DNA of 64,000 bases from positions 1 through 64,000 of the forward strand of contig JAKAXA010000008.1 of NCBI GenBank assembly GCA_021816775.1, written 5' to 3'. This DNA is from Pseudomonadota bacterium. GTDB lineage: Bacteria; Pseudomonadota; Gammaproteobacteria; Steroidobacterales; Steroidobacteraceae. The notes under the pieces were generated by a model. That model worked only from the letters and a program-made list of their open reading frames with translations. It made no database searches and was not told where the DNA came from. Below are positions 55,561 through 63,530 of the stretch, in pieces (position 1 is the stretch's first letter; the number at the start of each line of letters is the position of its first letter). A program made the position numbers and the translations under genes.

Positions 55561-56175
55561 TCAGCGCACCCGCTCGACTTTGCAGCCGGTGTCATCGGGC
55601 AGCTGCATCCAGTACGAGCCGAACAGCTGGCGGGAGATGCTCACCCGCTGCCCGCGGCTCACCAGCAGCTGGTGATTGCGGTAGTCCTGCACCCAGACCT
55701 GGCCGTTGCTCAGTGTGAAGATCCACCGGCCGTCGGCCGCGGTGCTGATGCGTCGCAGCGTCGCGGTGATGCGCGAGATGGGCTTCGGCAAGGCCCCGAC
55801 CGCGACTTCGTGCGCGGTGAGGGCGCTGTCGGAGAGACCGAATGCCTGCTCCGCGCTCAGCCTCTTGAGCGCCGGTGCCGGCGGTGCCGTCGGCCGGGTC
55901 GCGGCTACAGCCGCGGCGGGGGCCGCTGATTGCGCGGGCGCCATGCGCGCAACGGGCGCGTGAGAGGCGGGAGGGGCGGCGGCCAGTGAGGCGGCGAGGC
56001 GCGCCGAGGCGCGATCGAAACACTCGAGCCGCCGGCTCGGCTGCGCGATGCGCCGGCAGGCGAGCACCGCCTGCATGGGCGTCGCCGCCTGGCACGACCC
56101 GGCACCGGCGAGCAGCAGCGCCGCAACGCACGAGATCGAAAGCGCGTGTGTCAAACTGGGATCTGTCATCGTCAT
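55561..56175 (-). CDS. exported uncharacterised protein, 204 residues
   Basis: The protein has a signal peptide (ALSISCVAALLLAGAGSCQA). The N-terminal mature part has ACRRIAQPSRRLECFDRASARL, a Cys-x-Asp helical motif like that of small periplasmic DUF proteins. An Ala/Pro-rich linker follows, and then a C-terminal beta domain, ITATLRRISTAADGRWIFTLSNGQVWVQ to MQLPDDTGCKVERVR. That domain resembles SH3-like or OB-like envelope domains. Function unknown. It converges with TPR-sulfotransferase copy 2 and diverges from the oxygenase gene at 56.3 kb over a palindromic promoter region. Confidence 0.72.
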   Translation of the reverse strand: MTMTDPSLTHALSISCVAALLLAGAGSCQAATPMQAVLACRRIAQPSRRLECFDRASARLAASLAAAPPASHAPVARMAPAQSAAPAAAVAATRPTAPPAPALKRLSAEQAFGLSDSALTAHEVAVGALPKPISRITATLRRISTAADGRWIFTLSNGQVWVQDYRNHQLLVSRGQRVSISRQLFGSYWMQLPDDTGCKVERVR

Positions 56176-56217
56176 TGCGCGTCCCGGCGCCCGCGGCGCA
56201 GGCAGAAGTTGAGTCCG

Positions 56218-56232
56218 GCGTATACTATACGC
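56218..56232. promoter_or_regulatory. palindrome GCGTATACTATACGC between divergent genes
   Basis: This perfect 15-base palindrome with a central C lies between the exported-protein gene (leftward, ATG 56175) and the oxygenase gene (rightward, ATG 56255). It contains -10-like TATACT on the plus strand and TATAGT on the minus strand, so one operator could control both promoters. Leaders would be about 22 and 42 bases. Confidence 0.5.
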
Positions 56233-56254
56233 GGAGTCCGCCCGACGCCCACCC

Positions 56255-56938
56255 ATGCCCGCCGCCACACTGCAACCGCCCGAACTGCTCACCATGTTTG
56301 CGGTGCCGTTCGGGATGTCGCGCTACCCGGCGCACGAGCAGCTGAACCCGCGTCTCAAGCAGGTGATATTCGACCTCGAGGCGCAGGGGGCGACCAATCC
56401 GCGTCCGCTGACGCCGCGCAACGCGACGCTGTTCGAAAGCCACTTCAACTTCTTCCGTGTCGAGCATGAGGCGGTCCGGGAACTGAAGGCGTTCTGCTGG
56501 AACCAGCTGCTGTCGGTCGTCGGCCGGCTGAACGGCTACGATGCGACAACCGTGCAGCGGCTGCAGATCTTCAACGACTGCTGGTTCCATGTCACCCGCC
56601 CGGGCGGGTTCTTCGGCGTACACAACCACCCCAACGCCTCCTGGAGCGGGGTCTACTGCGTCGATCCGGGCCAGGGCGATGCGCGCAAGCCGGAGAACGG
56701 GCTACTGACCTTCGTCAACCCGACCACCCCGAGCGCCATGCACATGGATGCCGGCGTGGCCAACATCCGATTGCCCTTCGGCCATTATGCGCCGCGCTTT
56801 CGCCTCGAGCCCGGCCAGCTCATCATTTTCCCGTCCTGGGTGCTGCATCACGTGACGCCTTTCGAGGGTGAGGGCGAGCGGATCACCGTGGCGTTCAACT
56901 GTTGGTTCAATCTGCCCGATGCGCCCGCCTCGTCGTAG
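56255..56938 (+). CDS. putative 2-oxoglutarate/Fe(II)-type oxygenase (TIGR02466-like)
   Basis: The 227-residue protein has a double-stranded beta-helix pattern: DCWFHVTRPGGFFGVHNHPNASWSGVYCVDPG (His-x-His in the metal region, about 118-120), LLTFVNPTTPS, then LEPGQLIIFPSWVLHHVTPFEGEGERITVAFNCWF with the distal His and the Arg that would hold 2-oxoglutarate. This matches the putative 2OG-Fe(II) oxygenase family described near TonB receptors and sulfotransferases. It should hydroxylate an unknown substrate in the cytosol. Its 3' end overlaps the convergent TPR-sulfotransferase gene by 91 bases. Confidence 0.78.
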   Translation: MPAATLQPPELLTMFAVPFGMSRYPAHEQLNPRLKQVIFDLEAQGATNPRPLTPRNATLFESHFNFFRVEHEAVRELKAFCWNQLLSVVGRLNGYDATTVQRLQIFNDCWFHVTRPGGFFGVHNHPNASWSGVYCVDPGQGDARKPENGLLTFVNPTTPSAMHMDAGVANIRLPFGHYAPRFRLEPGQLIIFPSWVLHHVTPFEGEGERITVAFNCWFNLPDAPASS

Positions 56939-58557
56939 TAGAACTGCCTGATCCACGGGGCGAGGATGGGCAGCGCCGGCTCGAGCTGCTCGCGGTAGCG
57001 CAGCCAGTGACCGAGGCCCTCGGTGTTCAGCCCTCGCGACAGCTGCGCGGTGCTCGGCGTCAGCGCCTCCCGATCGCGCGTGCGCAGCGCGAAATCCCCC
57101 ATGGCCGGATCCCACTCGAGACCGAGGAAATCGCACACACGGCGCATCTCGCGCGCAAAGCCGGTCACCACGTCCTCGTGGCGCACCAGACACATGTCGA
57201 GCTGCAGCATCCGCGTGCACTCCATGAGCACGCGCATGACCGCATCGTAATAGCGCGCCGCGCCCTCGAGCGTGAGCATCTCGTAGATCGGCGCGCTCAT
57301 GCGGAAGCGATGGCGGAAACAGCTGAGCACGATGTCGCGCGGATCGCGGCACGCGAACACGATCTTCGCCTGCGGGAACAGCCGCGCGATCAGCGGCAGT
57401 TTCAGCGTGTTCAGCGGATTCTTGTCGACGAAGATCCGGCCGGCGACCTCGGCGCCGGCCTGCGCGACGCGGCGCCAGTAGGCCGCGCGCAGCGCCTCGT
57501 AGGCCGCCGGAGGCGCCCGCAGGAACGCCGCCAGGTCCTGCGGCCGCTGCATGTACTGCTGCACGCCGTCGATCAGCGACTCGCTCTCCTCGACGCTCAC
57601 CACCTGCGGGTGCCCCTCGAGTATCACCTCCAGGAGCGAGGTGCCCGAGCGCAGGAACCCGAGCACGAAAATATGCCCTGCAGCCGGTGCCGGCGCCGAT
57701 GAGGGCGCCGCCGGCGGCCACTGTGCCTGCGCTTCGCTGCGCAGATACTCCGCAAGGCCGAGCGCATACTGCAGCGCGCTCGGCGAGGCGGATGCGAACT
57801 GTGCGGCGTATGCCTCGCGCTGCACGTCATTGCTCTCGGTGTACGCGGCAAACGCCTCGGGCATGCGTCCCTGGGCATCGAGCGCGTCTCCGAGCAGCCC
57901 TCCGGCCAAAGCGCGCTGCTCGGCCGACAGATCGGTGCGCGAGAGCAGCCCGCGCAGGCGCGTCTCGGCGCTGAGCGGATCCTGTTCGCCGAGGTCGGCG
58001 GCCGCGAGGCTCAGCTGCGCGTCCGGATAGCCCGGCAGGCTCGCGAGCGCCCGCTCGGCCCACTCGCGCGCCTGCCGGTAGGCGCCGCGATAGCTCGCGA
58101 TGCGCGCAAGCCCCGCCAGCGCCACCGCCTGGCGCGGATCGAGCTCGATCGCCCGCTGAAACGCCGCCTCCGCATCCCGCACGCGCGCCAGCGCGAACAG
58201 CGCAGTGCCGCGGCTGGCATGCGCGAACGGCAGCGTCGCGTCGGCCGCCAGCAGGATGTCAAACTGCTCGAGCGCCTCGGCGTGGCGCTCGAGCCGCAGC
58301 AGGCACAGGCCGAGCGCATTGCGCGCCGCCTTGTCCTCGCCCGGGAGCGCGACCGCCCGGCGCAGCAGCCGCTGCGCCTCGCCGAGCTCGCCGGCGAGTT
58401 CGTGCCGCAGCGCCAGCACGTTGAAGATGAGCGGATGCTCGAGGCCGTCGGCGAGCGCCGCCTCGGCCAGCTGCGCCGCCTGCGCCAGCTCCCCGCCCTG
58501 CGCGCTGCGCTGGATCGCGAGCAGCCGCTCGCGGTCCGCGCCCAAGTCGCGGCTCAC
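56848..58557 (-). CDS. TPR-sulfotransferase, copy 3
   Basis: The 569-residue protein has TPR repeats over about residues 15-260 and a sulfotransferase domain from about 290. The phosphosulfate loop is LGFLRSGTSLLEVILEGHP and the 3'-phosphate region VFACRDPRDIVLSCFRHRF. The start is GTG at 58557, overlapping the stop of the upstream hydroxylase gene (GTGA), so the two are translationally coupled. Coupling of a sulfotransferase with a 2OG hydroxylase suggests that both act on one substrate (inference). An in-frame opening continues upstream through the hydroxylase gene but has no conserved sequence. Confidence 0.9.
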   Translation of the reverse strand: MSRDLGADRERLLAIQRSAQGGELAQAAQLAEAALADGLEHPLIFNVLALRHELAGELGEAQRLLRRAVALPGEDKAARNALGLCLLRLERHAEALEQFDILLAADATLPFAHASRGTALFALARVRDAEAAFQRAIELDPRQAVALAGLARIASYRGAYRQAREWAERALASLPGYPDAQLSLAAADLGEQDPLSAETRLRGLLSRTDLSAEQRALAGGLLGDALDAQGRMPEAFAAYTESNDVQREAYAAQFASASPSALQYALGLAEYLRSEAQAQWPPAAPSSAPAPAAGHIFVLGFLRSGTSLLEVILEGHPQVVSVEESESLIDGVQQYMQRPQDLAAFLRAPPAAYEALRAAYWRRVAQAGAEVAGRIFVDKNPLNTLKLPLIARLFPQAKIVFACRDPRDIVLSCFRHRFRMSAPIYEMLTLEGAARYYDAVMRVLMECTRMLQLDMCLVRHEDVVTGFAREMRRVCDFLGLEWDPAMGDFALRTRDREALTPSTAQLSRGLNTEGLGHWLRYREQLEPALPILAPWIRQFYYDEAGASGRLNQQLNATVIRSPSPSKGVT

Positions 58558-59219
58558 GGCTCCGCCCACATCCGCTGCAGATTGGCCGCGACGTATTCGA
58601 GCCGCATGCGGTTGCCCCACTCGAGCTTCGCCCCCTCGAGCGCCCGCACCTCGTTCAGGGTGTAGAGCAGTTCGCGCCGCGCCGGGTCGGCGATCTGGCT
58701 CTCGATGAAAGTGATCATCACCAGGCGCTCCCCGGAGCTCACCGGCGCCACCTCGTGCAGCGTCGTGGACGGATACAGGACCGCCTCGCCCGGCCTGCCC
58801 TTGATGCGCACTTCCTGCGAGCCGAGATAGATGACCAGCTCGCCGCCGCCGTAGCTCGACGGATCGCCGATGAACAGTGTGCACGAGACGTCCGAGCGCA
58901 ACGGCTGCTGACCCACCGCCATGAAGGCGGCATCGACGTGCGCCCCGTAGCCCATGCCCTCACCGTAGCGCACCACCTGCGGCACCGCGATCCGCCGCGG
59001 GAAGACGAAATCGCGCGCCCTCTCGCTGCGCTGGAAGGCCCCGAGGGCGATCTGCCCGGCCCGCTGCGCGTTGGGGTCGGCCGGATCGGGAATCAGGCTG
59101 GACTTGGTGTGATTGTGCGGATTGGAGCTGCGGCCGTCGATGAAGCGCGTCAGCCGCGCAAGCTCGCGCACCGAGTTCACCTCGGCGGCCGTCAGGAATT
59201 CCTCGATTTGCAGAAACAT
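58554..59219 (-). CDS. PKHD-type 2-oxoglutarate/Fe(II) hydroxylase
   Basis: The 221-residue PiuC/YbiX-type protein has QVVRYGEGMGYGAHVDAAFM with the HxD metal pair, CTLFIGDPSSYGGGELVIYLG, and GEAVLYPSTTLHEVAPVSSGERLVMITFIES with the distal His and the Arg for 2-oxoglutarate. PKHD proteins hydroxylate unidentified targets and are often linked to iron-uptake receptors. A -10-like TATACT lies about 35 bases before the ATG. It is the first gene of a pair with the TPR-sulfotransferase, overlapping it by four bases. Confidence 0.9.
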   Translation of the reverse strand: MFLQIEEFLTAAEVNSVRELARLTRFIDGRSSNPHNHTKSSLIPDPADPNAQRAGQIALGAFQRSERARDFVFPRRIAVPQVVRYGEGMGYGAHVDAAFMAVGQQPLRSDVSCTLFIGDPSSYGGGELVIYLGSQEVRIKGRPGEAVLYPSTTLHEVAPVSSGERLVMITFIESQIADPARRELLYTLNEVRALEGAKLEWGNRMRLEYVAANLQRMWAEP

Positions 59220-59548
59220 CGCCGGTACGCCCCTGCGGACAGATACATCCGGCAGTATAGCCGCGCGGCGCTCACACCGGCTCAGCGCTCCAGCGAGCCC
59301 CTGAGAGAGCCTCCCTGCCCGAGGCCCCGGTTCGGGTAGGGACGCAGCGGCGGCACCGGCTGCCCGCTCGCGCCGGCACCGAGGCCGCTCTGATCCGAAA
59401 AAAAAGCCCCGCGCGTGGCAGGGCTTCGAATCGGCGTTCAGTCCGGCTCCGGCGGACCCGATGGCGGGCCGGCCCGGCCTTCGCGCCGCCGGATCCGGGT
59501 ACCCGCGCGGCGGCGGGTACCCGGCAGACGCTCAAGCCCTCCGCTCAA
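59220..59548. other. 329-base gap between the hydroxylase and TonB receptor 2
   Basis: No gene was recognised. It holds the leftward promoter of the hydroxylase-sulfotransferase pair (TATACT at 59254-59259) and the terminator of TonB receptor 2. Confidence 0.55.
59398..59426 (-). terminator. rho-independent terminator of TonB receptor 2
   Basis: On the minus strand AAGCCCTGC pairs with GCGGGGCTT (one G-T wobble) around a five-base loop and is followed by a T tract. It lies about 120 bases past the receptor stop and ends that transcript before the hydroxylase promoter. Confidence 0.85.
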
Positions 59549-62368
59549 TCAGAACCGGTAGTTCATGTTGAGGTAGAAGGTCCGCAGCAGCGGGTCCGAG
59601 TAGACCGGGTTGTAGCCCGCCGGCCAGTTGCCCGTCTGGTTGGAGAAAGGCGGAACCTGGCCGAACACGTTGCGGATTCCAAACAGGACGGTGAGCGGGC
59701 GAATCGGCTTGTAGGACGTGAAGACGTCCCAGGTCGACTGATTGCCGACGATGCGCTGATTGCCCGCCGCGTTCGGATACTCGTCGATGTAGTGCGAGAA
59801 GAAGTGATTGGTCACTCCCGCGCCCCACCGCCCCTGCGGGCTCGTCCAGCCGAGCCGCAGCACGTGCTGCCAGCGAATCGCCGGCTGGTTGCCCTGGTTG
59901 TACCAGCCCAGCAGGTCGATCTGCGGCCCGCCGGTGTACTCCTGCAGGTGGAACTGCGTCACCAGCGTCCCTTCCAGGTCCGCGCGGAACGTTCCGTAGC
60001 GCGTATTCAGGAAGTACTGCGCGCTGAGGTCGAATCCGTCGGTGGTGACGCCGCCGGTGTTCTGCCCGGTCTGCAGGATGTATCCGCAGCTCGCGACCGT
60101 GTAGCTCGGACTGCAATCCAAGGGAGCGGCCGGCGCCGGGGTGAGCGAGCCGGCGCTGTTCAGCACGTACTGGTTGGCAAACAGGGACGGGTTTGCATAG
60201 ATCGCCGCGCTCGGAATCCCGCCAATGGCGTTCTTGATGAGGATCTTGTAGTAATCGAGCGTAATGCCCAGGTTGGTGAGCGGCTCGACGATGACACCGA
60301 AATCGAAATTCTCCGATGTCTCCGGCTTCAGGTGCCGGTTGCCGCCATACACCGCCATGCCCTGCGAACCGCAGACCAGCTGGGTGAACTCCGCGTTGTA
60401 GCTCCCCGAGGCGCAGTACGGATTTCCCTGGCCCATGGTGCCGCCGGTCGCACCGAAGGTATTCGGCGAATAGAGGTTGGTGAGCGAGGGGGCCCGGAAG
60501 CCGGTGGAGGCGGCCGCCCGGAAGGTCACGTAGCGGGACGGCTGGTAGCGCACCGCGAGCTTGCCGTTGTTGGTCGTGCCGAAATCGCTGTAGCGGTCCT
60601 CACGATCCGAGAGGGTCAGGTCCAGGTGGCTGCTCATCGGCACGTACAGCTCCGCGTACACGGCCTGTGCCTGCCGAGACCCGTGGATCGCATTGGGCGG
60701 ATAGAACAGCGCCGAGTACAGCGTGCTCGCCAGAGGCGTCGAGGCGAAGTTGATGCGGTCGACGCGCGCGTTGACGCCGATCGCCAGCTCTGCCGGATGG
60801 CCCTTGTAGAAGGCATCGCCCAAGCGGTGCCGGGCGTGGCCGCCGATGCTCCAGTGCTGCAGCGTGCCGTTCGCGTACACGCCGTTCAGATACGAGCTGT
60901 TGATCAGCTGCTGCCCGGCCGCGCTCTGCGGGCCGAACGGGTTGATCAGATTGCTGAGAACGCCGTTCGGCGCAAGCACCGCCTCGTTGGGGTAGCCCTC
61001 GGTGACACCCGCCGTGTTCTCGTTCACGCTGTAGTTGAAGGTCGTCGCGTAGCTCCAACCGTCGTTGTAGCCGGCAAACGTCAGCAGCACGCGCTGCTCG
61101 GTATTGAGGTCGTTCGAGTAGCGGTTGTTGTTCGGATCGGTCCAGAACGCGGTGATGCCGCTGGCGCTGGACAGATCCGGCCCGCCGGCGCACGGGCCGC
61201 CGTTCACGTTGAACAGGCACGTCGACTGGGCGGCCGTCGGGTAGTAGGTCGGGTCGGCCGCGGGCGTCATGGCGAAGCCGTAGGTGATGGGCCCGCCCCA
61301 CGTGGTCACCTTGGAGCGCGTATAGAAGTACTGCAGACGCAGGGTGTTGTTATCCGGCAGCGACTTGGTGAAGGACATCAATCCCGACAGTTCGCTCGAT
61401 GCCGGCAGCAGATCCACCGCGGCGGAGTACTCGTACGCGCAGTAGCCGGGCTGCGTGGTCAGGAACGGATTGCCGGCGCAGGTCGGGTAGCCGGTCTGCC
61501 AGAGATTGCCGTTGGCATCCAGATAGCTTCCGGGCCAGGGGCCGAACGGCCCGTTGAGGTTCTCCAGGCCCTGCGCCGGGTTATAGCCCGTGGCGGCGAA
61601 CGAGCGCTGCTGCGCCTTCAGCTCCTGCTGCTTGCTGTAGCTGCCCGTGATCATGAAGTTGTAGCCGTCGCGCGCGAGACTGCCGTGTCCCCAGGTGAAA
61701 CTCACGTTGCCCGAGCCGCCGCCGGCCTGCTGCGGGTGGTTGATGTCGACCTGGACATCGCCGCCCTGGTAATCCTTCTTGGTGATGAAGTTGATCACGC
61801 CGGCGATCGCATCCGAGCCGTACAGCGCCGAGGCGCCCTCGCGCAGCACCTGCATGCTCTGGATGGCCGAGAACGGGATGCCGTTCAGATCGACCGAGTC
61901 GCCCTGGACCACGTTGTTCGCGAGCCGGTGCCCATCGAGCAGCACGAGCGTGCGGCCGGGGCCGAGGCCGCGCAGGTCCGCGAAGGAGCCGCCGCCGGTG
62001 AAGGTCGAGACGGACTGCGCGACGTTGATCCCGGGAATGTTCGAGGTCACCTGATCGACCGCCTGCTCCACGTTCGTCAGGCCCTGGTTCTTCAGAGTGT
62101 CTGCGCTGATGATGGTGATGGCCGCCGCGGTCTCGGATGCCGGTCTGGGGATCAGAGTGCCGGTGACCACGATGGTCTGCAGCTGCATCGCCGCCGCGCT
62201 CTGGCTCTTGCTCTGCGTCGGAGCCGGAACCGCCTGCGACTGCCCCTGCGGCTTGGGCGTCGGCGCCGGTTTCGCGTTCGCGACCAGCGCACCCGCGCCG
62301 ATCACGGCGACGGCACCTGCTGCGAGCGCACGCCTCACAGCCTGTCTGACAGTGTAATTTCCAGTCAT
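59549..62368 (-). CDS. TonB-dependent outer-membrane receptor 2
   Basis: The 939-residue receptor has a signal peptide ending near LVANA, a Pro/Gln-rich linker and the TonB-box-like TIVVTGTLIPRP. The plug has VEQAVDQVTSNIPGINV, DLRGLGPGRTLVLLDGHRL and GASALYGSDAIAGVINFITKK. The barrel ends in ...LRTFYLNMNYRF with the terminal Phe. It belongs to the same subfamily as receptor 1 but is diverged. CGGAG precedes the ATG. A candidate Fur-box-like sequence lies 260 bases upstream. The ligand is unknown. Confidence 0.95.
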   Translation of the reverse strand: MTGNYTVRQAVRRALAAGAVAVIGAGALVANAKPAPTPKPQGQSQAVPAPTQSKSQSAAAMQLQTIVVTGTLIPRPASETAAAITIISADTLKNQGLTNVEQAVDQVTSNIPGINVAQSVSTFTGGGSFADLRGLGPGRTLVLLDGHRLANNVVQGDSVDLNGIPFSAIQSMQVLREGASALYGSDAIAGVINFITKKDYQGGDVQVDINHPQQAGGGSGNVSFTWGHGSLARDGYNFMITGSYSKQQELKAQQRSFAATGYNPAQGLENLNGPFGPWPGSYLDANGNLWQTGYPTCAGNPFLTTQPGYCAYEYSAAVDLLPASSELSGLMSFTKSLPDNNTLRLQYFYTRSKVTTWGGPITYGFAMTPAADPTYYPTAAQSTCLFNVNGGPCAGGPDLSSASGITAFWTDPNNNRYSNDLNTEQRVLLTFAGYNDGWSYATTFNYSVNENTAGVTEGYPNEAVLAPNGVLSNLINPFGPQSAAGQQLINSSYLNGVYANGTLQHWSIGGHARHRLGDAFYKGHPAELAIGVNARVDRINFASTPLASTLYSALFYPPNAIHGSRQAQAVYAELYVPMSSHLDLTLSDREDRYSDFGTTNNGKLAVRYQPSRYVTFRAAASTGFRAPSLTNLYSPNTFGATGGTMGQGNPYCASGSYNAEFTQLVCGSQGMAVYGGNRHLKPETSENFDFGVIVEPLTNLGITLDYYKILIKNAIGGIPSAAIYANPSLFANQYVLNSAGSLTPAPAAPLDCSPSYTVASCGYILQTGQNTGGVTTDGFDLSAQYFLNTRYGTFRADLEGTLVTQFHLQEYTGGPQIDLLGWYNQGNQPAIRWQHVLRLGWTSPQGRWGAGVTNHFFSHYIDEYPNAAGNQRIVGNQSTWDVFTSYKPIRPLTVLFGIRNVFGQVPPFSNQTGNWPAGYNPVYSDPLLRTFYLNMNYRF

Positions 62369-62844
62369 GAATTCACTCCGTGGCGCCCCAGGACGGGCGC
62401 CTTGTCGTTGGCATCAGTTGATCGTTGTGGTCCCGATTCCCTTGGGCTGATTCCTATGCGGCGGGGGTTTCCGTACTGGTTCGGCATCTTCCCTGTTTCG
62501 GTTCGCGGTCCTCGGGGCCCAGACCGGGCCCGTCGGATACTGTGGTTGACGCTATACGACCGTCCTCGGGCGAGAAAGTTTCAACGCAACGCCCGCTCGG
62601 AGCACTGAACTTATTTCGCCGATATCCATTTGATTATTATCATTTTTTTGGACACGCTCACGAATCGAAGCCGATGTTGCGCGGATGTGACGCCGGCTGC
62701 GGGCGCCTGTTGCAGCCGTGCATCGGCCGGTCGAGCGGGTCGACTCCGCGGCGAATCTCGCGCGCGCGGGCACGGTCGGGACGGCCGGCTGCGCGGCGCC
62801 GGGCCCGGCGCACGACGAGGCGAATCAATGCATCGAAGCGTCGA
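62369..62844. other. 476-base gap upstream of TonB receptor 2
   Basis: No gene was recognised. The stretch contains a markedly AT-rich patch at 62611-62650 in otherwise GC-rich DNA, including the Fur-like site listed separately, and presumably the receptor promoter. Confidence 0.5.
62629..62647 (-). promoter_or_regulatory. candidate Fur-type binding site
   Basis: On the minus strand AAAAATGATAATAATCAAA matches the 19-base Fur consensus GATAATGATAATCATTATC in 13 positions, including the central TGATAAT core. It is about 260 bases before the TonB receptor 2 ATG. The site is imperfect, so it is offered as a candidate only. Confidence 0.35.
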
Positions 62845-63348
62845 TTATTTCGACTTGCCTCGGACCCAGCGGGCGAGCGAGCCGACCGTGATCCCGAGCT
62901 TTTTCGCCTCGCCGCCCCGGATCTCGATCACCGCCTCGACGGGCGCGCCGGAGCTGATGGTCTTCAGCGAAAACGGCTTGGCGTTGGCGGTGATCTTCTC
63001 GATGCGCCCGCCCGGCGCCACGAACAGCATGTCCAGGGGAATGTACGTGTTGGCCATCCAGAACTGCGCGACGCGCGCCGGATGCATCGGGAAGATCATG
63101 CCCTGATCGGCCGGCAGATCGCGCACGAACATCAGCCCCTGCACCTGGCGCGAGGGGGTATTGGCGATCCACACCTTGAACCGGTACGGATGCCCCGCCG
63201 CCTCGATGGTGAGGGTGGTGCGCGGGAAGTGATCGAGGTTCTCAAGCGGCGCCGTCTGTGCGCGGACGGCCACCGGCGCGAGCACGGCAAGAAGCCCTGC
63301 GGCCAGCAGCGCGGCCCCGCCGCCCCGAGTGCTCAGACCCATCGTCAT
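62845..63348 (-). CDS. exported DUF192 family protein
   Basis: The 167-residue product has a signal peptide (LLAAGLLAVLAPVAVRAQ) and a DUF192 domain: RFKVWIANTPSRQVQGLMFVRDLPADQGMIFPM, VAQFWMANTYIPLDMLFV and AVIEIRGGEAKKLGITVGS. DUF192 proteins are small beta proteins of unknown function, commonly periplasmic. The ATG at 63348 is chosen, with a second Met two codons later; upstream in-frame sequence is not conserved. It diverges from the phosphorylase gene across 182 bases. Confidence 0.9.
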   Translation of the reverse strand: MTMGLSTRGGGAALLAAGLLAVLAPVAVRAQTAPLENLDHFPRTTLTIEAAGHPYRFKVWIANTPSRQVQGLMFVRDLPADQGMIFPMHPARVAQFWMANTYIPLDMLFVAPGGRIEKITANAKPFSLKTISSGAPVEAVIEIRGGEAKKLGITVGSLARWVRGKSK

Positions 63349-63530
63349 GACGCGCCCCCTTCGCGTGGTTCGCGACAATTGTCGCACAGGCGACCGGCTC
63401 TGCGCGCTCCCCCCGCGGTGAGGCCGTCCGGCCGCGCGCACGAATCTTGCTGCCCTTCGGTCCGGGCAGTCCGGGTGCGAAGCGGCTAGACTCCGCGGTC
63501 GACCCACGTTTCGCTTCCATTTCTGGTGCC

